5,229 nucleotides of DNA from an uncultured Desulfovibrio sp. (GCF_949282365.1 NZ_CASDOY010000076.1:1-5229), one strand, 5' to 3'; numbered from the stretch's first letter, positions 1 to 4,740 are shown. Made by a program: numbers and translations. The notes: generated by a model not told the origin, from the letters alone.

Positions 1-1
1 C

Positions 2-151
2 GAACGCCGTCCCGGCCACGGCAGCGCCCGGCCGCAGCGGCCCCTGCGCAACCGCAAGCCCCGCCCCGGCGGCAGGCTGCAGCCCCGCCCCCGGCCCGCG
101 GACACGGACAATGACGAACCCTCGGCAGAAGACCGCCAGCTGACGGCCTGA
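2..151 (+). CDS. C-terminal end of an Arg/Pro-rich protein (partial, identity unknown)
   Basis: This is the last 49 codons of a gene that begins before the window, ending at TGA 149-151. The frame was chosen because nearly every third base is G or C, as in the clear genes here; the other two plus frames lack that pattern. The visible peptide is a basic tail rich in Arg, Pro and Gly (for example RNRKPRPGGR), switching near the end to an acidic stretch (ADTDNDEPSAED). Low-complexity basic tails like this occur on RNA-binding proteins such as DEAD-box helicases, but no domain or catalytic motif is inside the window, so the function is not assigned. Only 47 bp separate its stop from the next gene, with a short GGCAG/CTGCC hairpin (156-170) and no T-tract between, so read-through into the cupin gene is possible. 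Confidence 0.65.
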   Translation, partial: ERRPGHGSARPQRPLRNRKPRPGGRLQPRPRPADTDNDEPSAEDRQLTA

Positions 152-198
152 GCCCGGCAGCGCCCCTGCCGCCACCCCAAAAACGCAAGGAGACGCCC

Positions 199-546
199 AT
201 GATCCGCCGCAAGGAAGACCACATCCGTTTCGACAAGCAGATCGCCGGAGGCCCCGGCCTGGTCCATGCCACCCAGCTCCTCAACGAAGGCGAATTCCAC
301 GACAAGGGCCGCCTGTTCAACATCGTGCGCCTGGGTCCCGGCGAAGCCGTGGGCCGTCACCAGCATGTGGGCGACATGGAAGTCTACCACATCCTCAAGG
401 GCCGGTGCCGCTATGACGACAACGGCACCGAGGTCATGCTCCAGGCCGGCGACACCGCCATCTGTCCCGACGGGGAATGGCACGCCGCCCATAACGACGG
501 CCCCGACGACATGGAGATGGTCTGCCTGATCCTGTTCACCAGATAA
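199..546 (+). CDS. Small single-domain cupin protein (cytoplasmic)
   Basis: Encodes a 115-residue single-domain cupin with no signal peptide or membrane segment, so it should be cytoplasmic. Both cupin motifs are intact. Motif 1 runs from Gly48 and supplies His54, His56 and Glu61 (HQHVGDME). Motif 2 is G-x5-P-x-G-x2-H-x3-N and supplies His95 (DTAICPDGEWHAAHN). These four residues are the usual 3-His/1-Glu metal site of the cupin fold. The start is supported by AAGGAG at 187-192, six bases before the ATG. Small cupins of this type include sugar-binding, isomerase-like and dioxygenase-like members, and the substrate cannot be told from sequence. A strong hairpin 30 bp after the stop ends the unit. 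It is not obviously related to the exported cupin at 1635: it keeps the Glu ligand that the other replaces with Gln. Fold assignment is confident; function is unknown. Confidence 0.93.
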   Translation: MIRRKEDHIRFDKQIAGGPGLVHATQLLNEGEFHDKGRLFNIVRLGPGEAVGRHQHVGDMEVYHILKGRCRYDDNGTEVMLQAGDTAICPDGEWHAAHNDGPDDMEMVCLILFTR

Positions 547-575
547 GACGGCCTGCCCTGAGGCATGCCACGGAA

Positions 576-611
576 TACGGAAAAGCCACCCGCAAGGGTG
601 GCTTTTCCGTA
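576..611 (+). terminator. Strong hairpin terminator after the first cupin gene
   Basis: A perfect 16-bp stem (576-591 with 596-611) encloses a GCAA loop, which fits the stable GNRA class. The stem carries AAAA on the left and TTTT on the right next to a GC-rich core, the usual layout of a bidirectional intrinsic terminator. The T-run lies inside the stem, and no separate T-tract follows. It begins 30 bp after the cupin stop codon. Confidence 0.8.
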
Positions 612-778
612 GGCGCGCCGGAATGCGATATCAGGGATCGGGCAGAAGTGTTCCCCGGCTTTCCCGTACGCGCGCGGGCGCAAGTGGCTTATAGAAAAGG
701 GGAGCGACGGCGCGCGCGGGCGCAAGTTCTTCGAGTGCGCCTGCGAGTTCGCGCCACAGGGCTTTCCCATTGGCGCTC
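600..778. repeat. Cluster of short degenerate direct repeats
   Basis: A 22-bp element beginning GGCTTT occurs at 600-621 and again at 657-678 with three mismatches; a more diverged partial copy lies at 760-778. The second copy overlaps a 17-bp sequence, CGCGCGCGGGCGCAAGT, present at 669-685 and exactly repeated at 711-727. The first copy shares its bases with the right arm of the terminator hairpin, so the cluster may derive from partial duplication of the gene's 3' end. Confidence 0.55.
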
Positions 779-917
779 ACGGACCGGAAGCCTGCCAAGG
801 CTCTCCCGCAGACATGCCGAAGACGCGGGCATCGCCTGCCGGAAGAAGGCAGCCCTGCCGGCAGTCCCTGCCGCCGCCCGCGCCCTGCCCTCAGCCCCGG
901 CCGTTGCCGGGCCCCCT

Positions 918-922
918 GGAGG
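918..922 (+). promoter_or_regulatory. Ribosome binding site that fixes the lipoprotein start
   Basis: GGAGG lies six bases before ATG 929. An in-frame ATG at 923 directly abuts the GGAGG and is too close to be used, so 929 is preferred. Confidence 0.75.
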
Positions 923-928
923 ATGACC

Positions 929-1267
929 ATGAAGACCCTGTGCTGCGCCCTGCTGCTGGGCCTGCTCCTGTGCGCCTGCGACGCTTCGCGCCCGGTGACG
1001 CCCTTCCGCTACGACAACGGCGACGACTATGTCCGGGAAGGCCTGTACCGCATCGTGGACGACAGGGGGCGCATGGGCTATGCGGACGCCAGCGGCCGGG
1101 TGGTGATCGGGCCCCGCTTCGCCTTCGCCTTCCCCTTCGAAGGCGGGAAGGCCCGGGTCACGGATACGGGCGAACGCCGGGAGGTCCCGGGCTCCCGCGG
1201 CGAGCACTGGTACTGGGAAAGCGATGCCTGGTATCTTATAGACAAAACGGGCCGCAGGACGGACTAG
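929..1267 (+). CDS. Small lipoprotein with one WG-type repeat
   Basis: Encodes a 112-residue probable lipoprotein. Lys2 and a Leu-rich stretch (residues 4-14) lead to a lipobox LCAC, with Cys17 as the expected lipidated residue, so the mature protein should be membrane-anchored. The middle (about residues 44-77) matches the WG/KWG repeat pattern: GRMGYADASGRVVIGPRF, then a Phe-rich stretch and KARVTD. The tail (WYWESDAWYLIDKTGR) looks like the start of a second, incomplete repeat of the YLIDKTG type. WG repeats normally occur in tandem arrays in surface or periplasmic proteins; one and a half copies makes this an unusually short member. The molecular role of these proteins is poorly defined. 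Asp at +2 (CDAS) would favour inner-membrane retention under the enterobacterial Lol rule, which may not hold in this organism. No clear terminator follows. Confidence 0.82.
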   Translation: MKTLCCALLLGLLLCACDASRPVTPFRYDNGDDYVREGLYRIVDDRGRMGYADASGRVVIGPRFAFAFPFEGGKARVTDTGERREVPGSRGEHWYWESDAWYLIDKTGRRTD

Positions 1268-1316
1268 GGCGTGCCAACACCCGCCGCAGCTTTTTGGGCC
1301 CCCTCATCTCCGCTGC

Positions 1317-1347
1317 CGATGCCCGCAGCTTCCGTCATTGCGACGGG
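1317..1347 (-). repeat. Diverged inverted copy of the downstream repeat core
   Basis: Read on the minus strand, this 31-bp stretch aligns without gaps to the first 31 bases after the leading GT of the core at 4445-4480, matching at 26 of 31 positions including an unbroken GGAAGCTGCGGGCATCG. It shows that the core is a dispersed element and not confined to the array. Confidence 0.7.
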
Positions 1348-1545
1348 ACGAAGCCGTCGCCGAGGGAAACGCGCAGCCCGCGCGGCAAGGCCGCAACGCG
1401 GGAGCGTTGGTGTCCTCCGTCCTCACGCCGTCAGCCGCGCGCTCTCCTTTCCGGCAGGATCTCCTCCTTTCCGGTGGCCCTCCTCCCCTCCGGCAAGGCC
1501 ACGTCCGCCTGCGCCGCGCTTCCTTTCCTCCACACGGGCCTGCCC

Positions 1546-1580
1546 GCCACGATCAGGCAAAAAACTGCGACTATCGTGGC
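1546..1580. promoter_or_regulatory. Inverted repeat, candidate operator for the exported cupin gene
   Basis: GCCACGAT (1546-1553) and its exact reverse complement ATCGTGGC (1573-1580) are separated by 19 bases containing an A6 run. The centre lies about 72 bp before the cupin ATG, a plausible position for a regulator site at a promoter. No matching regulator gene is in the window and no consensus promoter could be placed with confidence. Confidence 0.3.
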
Positions 1581-1624
1581 TGGTCTGCGCCGCCTGAGCT
1601 GCTACCATGCGGGCATAGCCTTTC

Positions 1625-1630
1625 AGGAGG
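1625..1630 (+). promoter_or_regulatory. Ribosome binding site that fixes the exported cupin start
   Basis: AGGAGG lies four bases before ATG 1635. The reading frame stays open upstream, so this site together with the signal peptide that begins at 1635 decides the start. Confidence 0.85.
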
Positions 1631-1634
1631 AACC

Positions 1635-2114
1635 ATGCGCACCATACCCATCTTTCTGCTGCTGTCCCTGCTGCTCGCGGCCGCTCCCGCCGCTGCCGGG
1701 CAGGACGGCGGCCAGACCATCATCCGCAACGGCGAACAGGCCAGCGTCAAGGGCACGTCCGCCTGCTTCACCGGCCAGGTCCGCATCGACCGGCTCTATG
1801 CGGCCAACCATGCCATGCGCTCCAGCGGCGGCAGCGTGACCTTTGAACCGGGGGCGCGCTCCCACTGGCACGTCCATCCCGTGGGCCAGGTCCTGATCGT
1901 CACCGCCGGTCTCGGCCTCACCCAGGAGTGGGGCAAGCCCGTGCAGGTCATCAGGCCGGGCGACGTGGTCATCTGCCCCGTGGGCGTCAAGCACTGGCAT
2001 GGCGCGGCACCGCACAGCGCCATGACCCATATCTCCATCTGTGAGGAAACGGAGCCCGGCAAGGTCGTGCAATGGCTGGAACCGGTCAGCGACGCCCAGT
2101 ACGACGCCCGCTGA
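1635..2114 (+). CDS. Exported cupin resembling cupin-type hydroxynitrile lyase
   Basis: Encodes 159 residues. The N-terminus (MRTIPIFLLLSLLLAAAPAAAG) has one Arg, a Leu-rich core and an Ala-x-Ala site near residue 21, a Sec signal peptide. The mature part is one cupin domain: FTGQVRIDRL (45-54), SVTFEPGARSHWHVHPVGQ (67-85), PGDVVICPVGVKHWHGAAP (108-126) and AMTHISI (129-135). This arrangement matches the cupin family that includes the Mn-dependent hydroxynitrile lyase of Granulicella tundricola. Metal ligands are predicted as His79, His81, Gln85 and His120; Gln in place of the usual cupin Glu is typical of that subfamily. By my alignment from memory, the pocket residues Ala40, Val42 and Gln110 of that enzyme correspond to Gly66, Val68 and Cys136, so the substrate may differ. 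Such cupins often neighbour carboxymuconolactone-decarboxylase-like and flavodoxin genes, as here. Fold confident; hydroxynitrile lyase activity itself not shown. Confidence 0.9.
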   Translation: MRTIPIFLLLSLLLAAAPAAAGQDGGQTIIRNGEQASVKGTSACFTGQVRIDRLYAANHAMRSSGGSVTFEPGARSHWHVHPVGQVLIVTAGLGLTQEWGKPVQVIRPGDVVICPVGVKHWHGAAPHSAMTHISICEETEPGKVVQWLEPVSDAQYDAR

Positions 2115-2480
2115 GACGGGGACGCCGCCCCCTTGCCACGGCACGCGGCCCGCACAGGACGCGCCCTGCCCGCAAATGCGGCGGTCCCGGTGATGCCCGG
2201 GCGCTGCACCCCTCCGGCCCGCGCCCGGCCGTGGGCGCAACGGCCTGCCGTCAGGCTGGCCAGATGCCCGACCAGATCCAGACCGATCACCAGGCCGGCC
2301 GCCAGACAGCCTGCCCGGACGCAGCCCTGTCACCGGACAGGCTCCAGACAGGCCAGCGGACACATGGCGGGGCCGTCCCCCCTGGCCGCAGCCATCCCGC
2401 GCCGCGCCCGCAACGCGCATCTTCTCCGGTATCCGGGAGCAGCGCGGCGCCAACCGTCCACATCCCTTCAGGAGTGCATC
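2115..2480. other. Intergenic region, 366 bp, inside the exported-protein cluster
   Basis: No gene is supported. Visible elements are weak: five CCAGA pentamers between 2260 and 2348, a short hairpin CCTGTC-ACCG-GACAGG (2326-2341), and a CCGCA-AA-TGCGG dyad (2170-2181). The downstream gene may have its own promoter here, but I found no convincing -35/-10 pair and no T-tract terminator. Upstream open frames lack coding character. Confidence 0.5.
2470..2474 (+). promoter_or_regulatory. Ribosome binding site that fixes the tandem-CMD gene start
   Basis: AGGAG lies six bases before ATG 2481. The frame is open back to 2133, but the signal peptide begins directly at 2481. Confidence 0.8.
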
Positions 2481-3368
2481 ATGTCTACCATCCCTCGCTC
2501 TTTTTCCCTGCCCCGCACGGCGGCCCTGACCTGCCTGGCCGTGCTGGCCATGCTGTTCCTGTCCCTGGACGACGCCCCGGGCGCAGCCGCGGCCGCCTCC
2601 CCGGGCAAGGCCGCTCCGGCAGCCACAGGCGCGCCGGCCCCCGGGGCCGGCCCCGCGCCGCTGGCCGTCACGGACCCCGATCTGGCGGCCATGCGCGACC
2701 GGCTCGTGCAGGAGGAGATCCCGGCGCAGATCGCCCTGGACGCCCGGCAGCGCCGGCTCATCGTGCTGGTGTCCCTCACGGCCTGCCAGACCCTGGACGG
2801 TCTGGAAGCGCAGACGGCGGCCGCCCTGGACGCGGGCGTCACGCCCGTGGAGATCAAGGAGGCCCTCTACCAGTGCGCGCCCTATATCGGCTTCCCCCGC
2901 ACCGAGGCCGCCCTGGTCCATGTCAACAGGGCCCTCGCGACGCGCGGCATCCCGCTGCCCGTGCCCAGCCAGCGCACCGTCAGCGACGCCACGCGCCACG
3001 AGCAGGGCCTGAAGGTGCAGAAGTCCATCTTCGGCAGCGCCATCGACGCCATGCGGGCCTCGGCCCCGCCCCGGCAGCGCCCCATCCTGCGGGATCACCT
3101 CTCCGCCTTCTGTTTCGGCGACCTCTATACCCGCACGGGCCTGGACCTGAAGACGCGCGAGCTGCTGACCTTCTGCATCATCGCCTCCCTCGGCGGCTGC
3201 GACAGCCAGGTCCGTTCCCATGTGCAGGGCAACGCGGCCGTGGGCAACGCCAAGGACGTGCTGGTGGACGCCCTGACCCTCTGCCTGCCCTATATCGGCT
3301 TCCCCCGCACGCTGAACGCCCTGGCCTGCGTCAACGCCGTGCTTCCCGAACCCGCACAGAACAACTGA
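2481..3368 (+). CDS. Exported protein with two carboxymuconolactone-decarboxylase-like domains
   Basis: Encodes 295 residues. An N-terminal signal (Arg6 and Arg12, hydrophobic 13-29, Ala-rich cleavage region near 35-39) indicates export, followed by an Ala/Pro/Gly linker to about residue 62. Two homologous CMD/AhpD-fold domains follow. Domain 1 (about 70-155) has RRLIVLVSLTACQTLDGLEA, GVTPVEIKEAL and PYIGFPRTEAAL. Domain 2 (about 195-285) has TRELLTFCIIASLGGCDSQV, RSHVQGN and PYIGFPRTLNAL. Neither has the Cys-x-x-Cys pair of peroxidase AhpD, so it belongs with the decarboxylase-like branch. Domain 2 keeps Cys240 and His247 in the C-x6-H position; domain 1 has Cys102 but Glu109 there, suggesting the halves are not equivalent. 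Family members act on lactones or as thiol-dependent reductases; the substrate here is unknown. The stop is 23 bp before the flavodoxin ATG, so the two are co-transcribed. Confidence 0.9.
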   Translation: MSTIPRSFSLPRTAALTCLAVLAMLFLSLDDAPGAAAAASPGKAAPAATGAPAPGAGPAPLAVTDPDLAAMRDRLVQEEIPAQIALDARQRRLIVLVSLTACQTLDGLEAQTAAALDAGVTPVEIKEALYQCAPYIGFPRTEAALVHVNRALATRGIPLPVPSQRTVSDATRHEQGLKVQKSIFGSAIDAMRASAPPRQRPILRDHLSAFCFGDLYTRTGLDLKTRELLTFCIIASLGGCDSQVRSHVQGNAAVGNAKDVLVDALTLCLPYIGFPRTLNALACVNAVLPEPAQNN

Positions 3369-3391
3369 GCCCAAGGCCACAGGAGGACACC

Positions 3392-4048
3392 ATGCGCCAG
3401 AACACTCCCCATCCTTCTCCCACTCTGCCCGGCCGTCCGTCGCGCCGGGGCTTCCTGCAGGGCGTGGCCGCCGGCACCGTGGGCCTCGCGGCCGCCCGTC
3501 TGCTCTCCTCCCTGCCCGTACAGGCCGCCGACCGGCAGGATAACGGCGTGCTGATCCTCTTTTTCTCGCACTCCGGCCATACCCGGCAGCTGGCCGGGAT
3601 GATCCATGACCTCGTGGGCGGCAGGCTGGTGGAGATCAGCCCCGCCACCCCCTATCCCGGGGATTACGACAGCGTGGTGGACATGGCCCGGCAGGAGCAG
3701 CGCCGCAAGGCCCGGCCGGAGCTGGCCGGTCCCCTGCCCGATCTGACGGGCTGCGGGACGGTGTTCATCGGTTTCCCCAACTGGTGGGACACCATGCCCA
3801 TGATCCTGTTCACCCTGCTGGAAAAGCTCGACCTGGGCAACAGGATCGTCATCCCCTTCTGCACCCACGGGGGGAGCCGCTTCGGCCGCAGCATCGACGA
3901 TCTGGCGCGCCTCTGCCCGCAAGCCCGCATCCTCAAGGGCTTCGAGGTGCGCGGCACCCGGGTGGCCGGGGCCGGACAGGCCGTGGACGCCTGGCTGCGC
4001 GGGCTCGGCCTGCCCCCGGACGGCGGGAGCGGAGCGGCGGCGAAGTAG
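3392..4048 (+). CDS. Tat-exported flavodoxin-family protein
   Basis: Encodes 218 residues. The N-terminus carries a twin-arginine motif, SRRGFLQ (17-23), a moderately hydrophobic stretch (24-41) and a VQA site near 45, indicating export by the Tat pathway, which carries folded, cofactor-loaded proteins. The mature part is a flavodoxin fold of the Flavodoxin_4 type: VLILFFSHSGHTRQLA (53-68), whose SHSGHT matches the FMN phosphate loop; PYPGDYDSVVDMARQEQ (87-103); VFIGFPNWWDTMPM (124-137), the flavin-stacking aromatic loop; and IPFCTHGGSRFGRSI (154-168). It would bind FMN and carry electrons or reduce a small molecule in the periplasm. AGGAGG at 3381-3386 is five bases before the ATG. It lies directly behind the tandem-CMD gene. 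The C-terminus ends in a short Gly/Ala-rich tail. Family and export are confident; redox partner unknown. Confidence 0.92.
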   Translation: MRQNTPHPSPTLPGRPSRRGFLQGVAAGTVGLAAARLLSSLPVQAADRQDNGVLILFFSHSGHTRQLAGMIHDLVGGRLVEISPATPYPGDYDSVVDMARQEQRRKARPELAGPLPDLTGCGTVFIGFPNWWDTMPMILFTLLEKLDLGNRIVIPFCTHGGSRFGRSIDDLARLCPQARILKGFEVRGTRVAGAGQAVDAWLRGLGLPPDGGSGAAAK

Positions 4049-4155
4049 GCAGGGCCATGCCCATACGACATGCAGGCGTGGGCGCGTGCACGAAAGCGCA
4101 CGTCACGCGGCAAGCAACACGGTGAGGCCCGCAAGAAAAAGGAACGTGACCAGAC

Positions 4156-4219
4156 AAAAAAGGACGACGGGAGCGTGCGCCGGGCCTGTGACGGCCGTGC
4201 GCGGCGCTCTCCGCCGTCC
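4156..4219 (-). terminator. Long hairpin with T6 on the minus strand, probable terminator
   Basis: Arms 4162-4175 and 4205-4219 pair over 14 positions with one bulged base (4210). Read as minus-strand RNA the one imperfect pair is G-U; read as plus-strand RNA it is an A-C mismatch, so the structure fits the minus strand better. Inner GCGC and GGCC segments extend the stem. Six A at 4156-4161 become U6 right after the stem on the minus strand. Confidence 0.45.
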
Positions 4220-4392
4220 TCCTCTCGTATGCCGTCCGGCCGTCGCCTGTTCAGGGCGGACCCGTCATCACGGCGGTGTTGCTGGAGAGCATCCCAAACA
4301 AGATGCTGAAAGAAAAGTATGTTAGGAATGGAGACTCCCGTCCTCATCCGCCTGGAAATCGGGCGGAGCGCGGGGAAGATGGGGGACGTTGA
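4192..4392. other. Coding-like stretch without a start, possible gene remnant
   Basis: One plus frame runs open from the stop at 4189-4191 to TGA 4390-4392. By hand count, 31 of 36 codons in 4201-4308 end in G or C, against 24 and 15 in the other two plus frames. The peptide includes ITAVLLESIPNKMLKEKYV. No start codon with a ribosome site is present. A minus frame shares the same wobble positions and reads YFSFSILFGMLSSNTAVM before a stop at 4251-4253, so the strand cannot be decided. I recognise no family. It may be debris of a decayed gene or chance. Confidence 0.25.
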
Positions 4393-4400
4393 GGAGGAAG

Positions 4401-4430
4401 AAAACCCTTTTTGCCGCAAGCAGCAAAGGG
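4401..4430 (-). terminator. Minus-strand intrinsic terminator, probably for the NFACT gene
   Basis: On the minus strand, CCCTTT (4430-4425) pairs with AAAGGG (4410-4405); a two-base AA bulge follows, then a four-pair GCTG/CGGC stem closed by a CTTG tetraloop. The outer stem is followed at once by TTTTCTT. It is the first good terminator after the NFACT stop codon and lies about 310 bp beyond it, so the whole repeat array would fall in that gene's 3' untranslated region. Confidence 0.5.
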
Positions 4431-4698
4431 CGGCCCGCAGGGCCGTGCCCGTTGCGACGGAGGAAGCTGCGGGCATCGACTTTGGAGCGAAGCATACATG
4501 AGCGAACATTTGAGGTGCCCGTTGCGACGGAGGAAGCTGCGGGCATCGACAGCAACGCGCGACCGGACGGCGGCCCGCAGGGCCGTGCCCGTTGCGACGA
4601 AGGAAGCTGCAGGCATCGACAGCAACGCGCGACCGAACGGCGGCCCGCAGGGCCGTGCCTGTTGCGACGAAGGAAGCTACGGGCATCGACAGCAACGC
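4422..4698 (+). repeat. Four-copy repeat array with exact 70-bp period
   Basis: A 36-bp core (GTGCCCGTTGCG... ending GGGCATCGAC) starts at 4445, 4515, 4585 and 4655. Copies 1 and 2 are identical; copy 3 has two changes and copy 4 three, all C-to-T or G-to-A. The 34-bp intervals 4551-4584 and 4621-4654 differ at one base; the segment before copy 1 matches their right part and the segment after copy 4 matches their first eight bases. The interval 4481-4514 is the same length but unrelated and richer in A/T. Within a unit, CGGCCC-GCA-GGGCCG forms a short hairpin, and GCCCGCAG pairs with CTGCGGGC of the core in copy 1. It is best read as a tandem repeat with one replaced interval. Confidence 0.85.
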
Positions 4699-4713
4699 AA
4701 CGGGCTTTCTTCT
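4657..4713 (+). terminator. Plus-strand terminator-like hairpin at the end of the array
   Basis: GCCTGTTGCG (4657-4666, inside the fourth core) pairs with CGCAACGGGC (4696-4705) over ten positions with one G-U, and TTTCTTCT follows directly. The 29-base loop makes it weaker than a standard terminator. If real, it would end transcripts from the flavodoxin operon just before the convergent gene. Confidence 0.35.
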
Positions 4714-4740
4714 CCCTCAAAACAAAACGCAGTCCCGAGC

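Larger units (their letters stand above)
547..928. other. Intergenic region, 382 bp, terminator plus degenerate repeats
   Basis: No gene is supported here. After the terminator come related degenerate repeats between about 600 and 780. From about 780 to 915 the sequence is GC-rich with no recognisable site. Several frames are open on both strands, but none combines a ribosome binding site, a credible protein and the strong G/C third-position bias of the real genes. The promoter of the lipoprotein gene should lie here, but I see no convincing -35/-10 pair. Confidence 0.6.
1268..1634. other. Intergenic region, 367 bp
   Basis: No gene is supported. It contains a diverged copy of the downstream repeat core (1317-1347), a run of five T at 1291-1295 without a clean stem before it, three similar C/T-rich 11-mers (from 1444, 1464 and 1483), and an inverted repeat near the exported cupin gene (1546-1580). 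One plus frame is G/C-rich at third positions over about 1447-1563, but it lacks a start, a ribosome site and a recognisable product, and the C/T-rich repeats could cause the bias. Confidence 0.55.
4049..4740. other. Convergent intergenic region, 692 bp
   Basis: It separates the plus-strand flavodoxin operon from the minus-strand NFACT gene and holds no supported gene. From left to right it contains an imperfect GC-rich hairpin (4076-4108) with no T-tract, a minus-strand terminator-like hairpin (4156-4219), a stretch with coding-like base pattern (4192-4392), a second minus-strand terminator-like hairpin (4401-4430), the 70-bp-period repeat array, and a plus-strand terminator-like hairpin at its right end. 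Confidence 0.65.

Noticed and set aside
770..1267. Longer version of the lipoprotein starting at 770
   Set aside because: It would bury the lipoprotein signal inside the protein. The ribosome site at 918-922 supports 929.
1338..2114. Longer version of the exported cupin starting at 1338
   Set aside because: The added 99 residues have no domain or coding character, while the start at 1635 has a strong ribosome site and begins exactly at a Sec signal peptide.
2133..3368. Longer version of the tandem-CMD protein starting at 2133
   Set aside because: The extra N-terminal part is Arg/Pro-rich filler typical of GC-rich non-coding DNA, and the signal peptide begins at 2481.
2481..3368. Alkyl hydroperoxide reductase AhpD
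   Set aside because: The Cys-x-x-Cys active site that defines AhpD is absent from both domains.
1623..3380. Long open frame on the minus strand (585 codons)
   Set aside because: It lies opposite two well-supported genes, its product is low-complexity Gly/Arg/Ala sequence, and it arises because stop codons are rare in GC-rich DNA.
4076..4108. Terminator directly after the flavodoxin gene
   Set aside because: The hairpin has a large internal loop and is not followed by a T-tract; it could only act in a Rho-dependent context that sequence alone cannot show.
4445..4690. CRISPR array (36-bp repeats, 34-bp intervals)
   Set aside because: Two of the three intervals differ by one base, and the flanks of the array contain the same interval sequence, so the true unit is a 70-bp tandem repeat. 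No cas gene or leader is visible, and a lone core copy lies elsewhere in the window.
3664..4695. Minus-strand open frame crossing the repeat array and the flavodoxin gene
   Set aside because: Its N-terminal half is the translated repeat, and the rest opposes a confident gene; no ribosome site or domain supports it.
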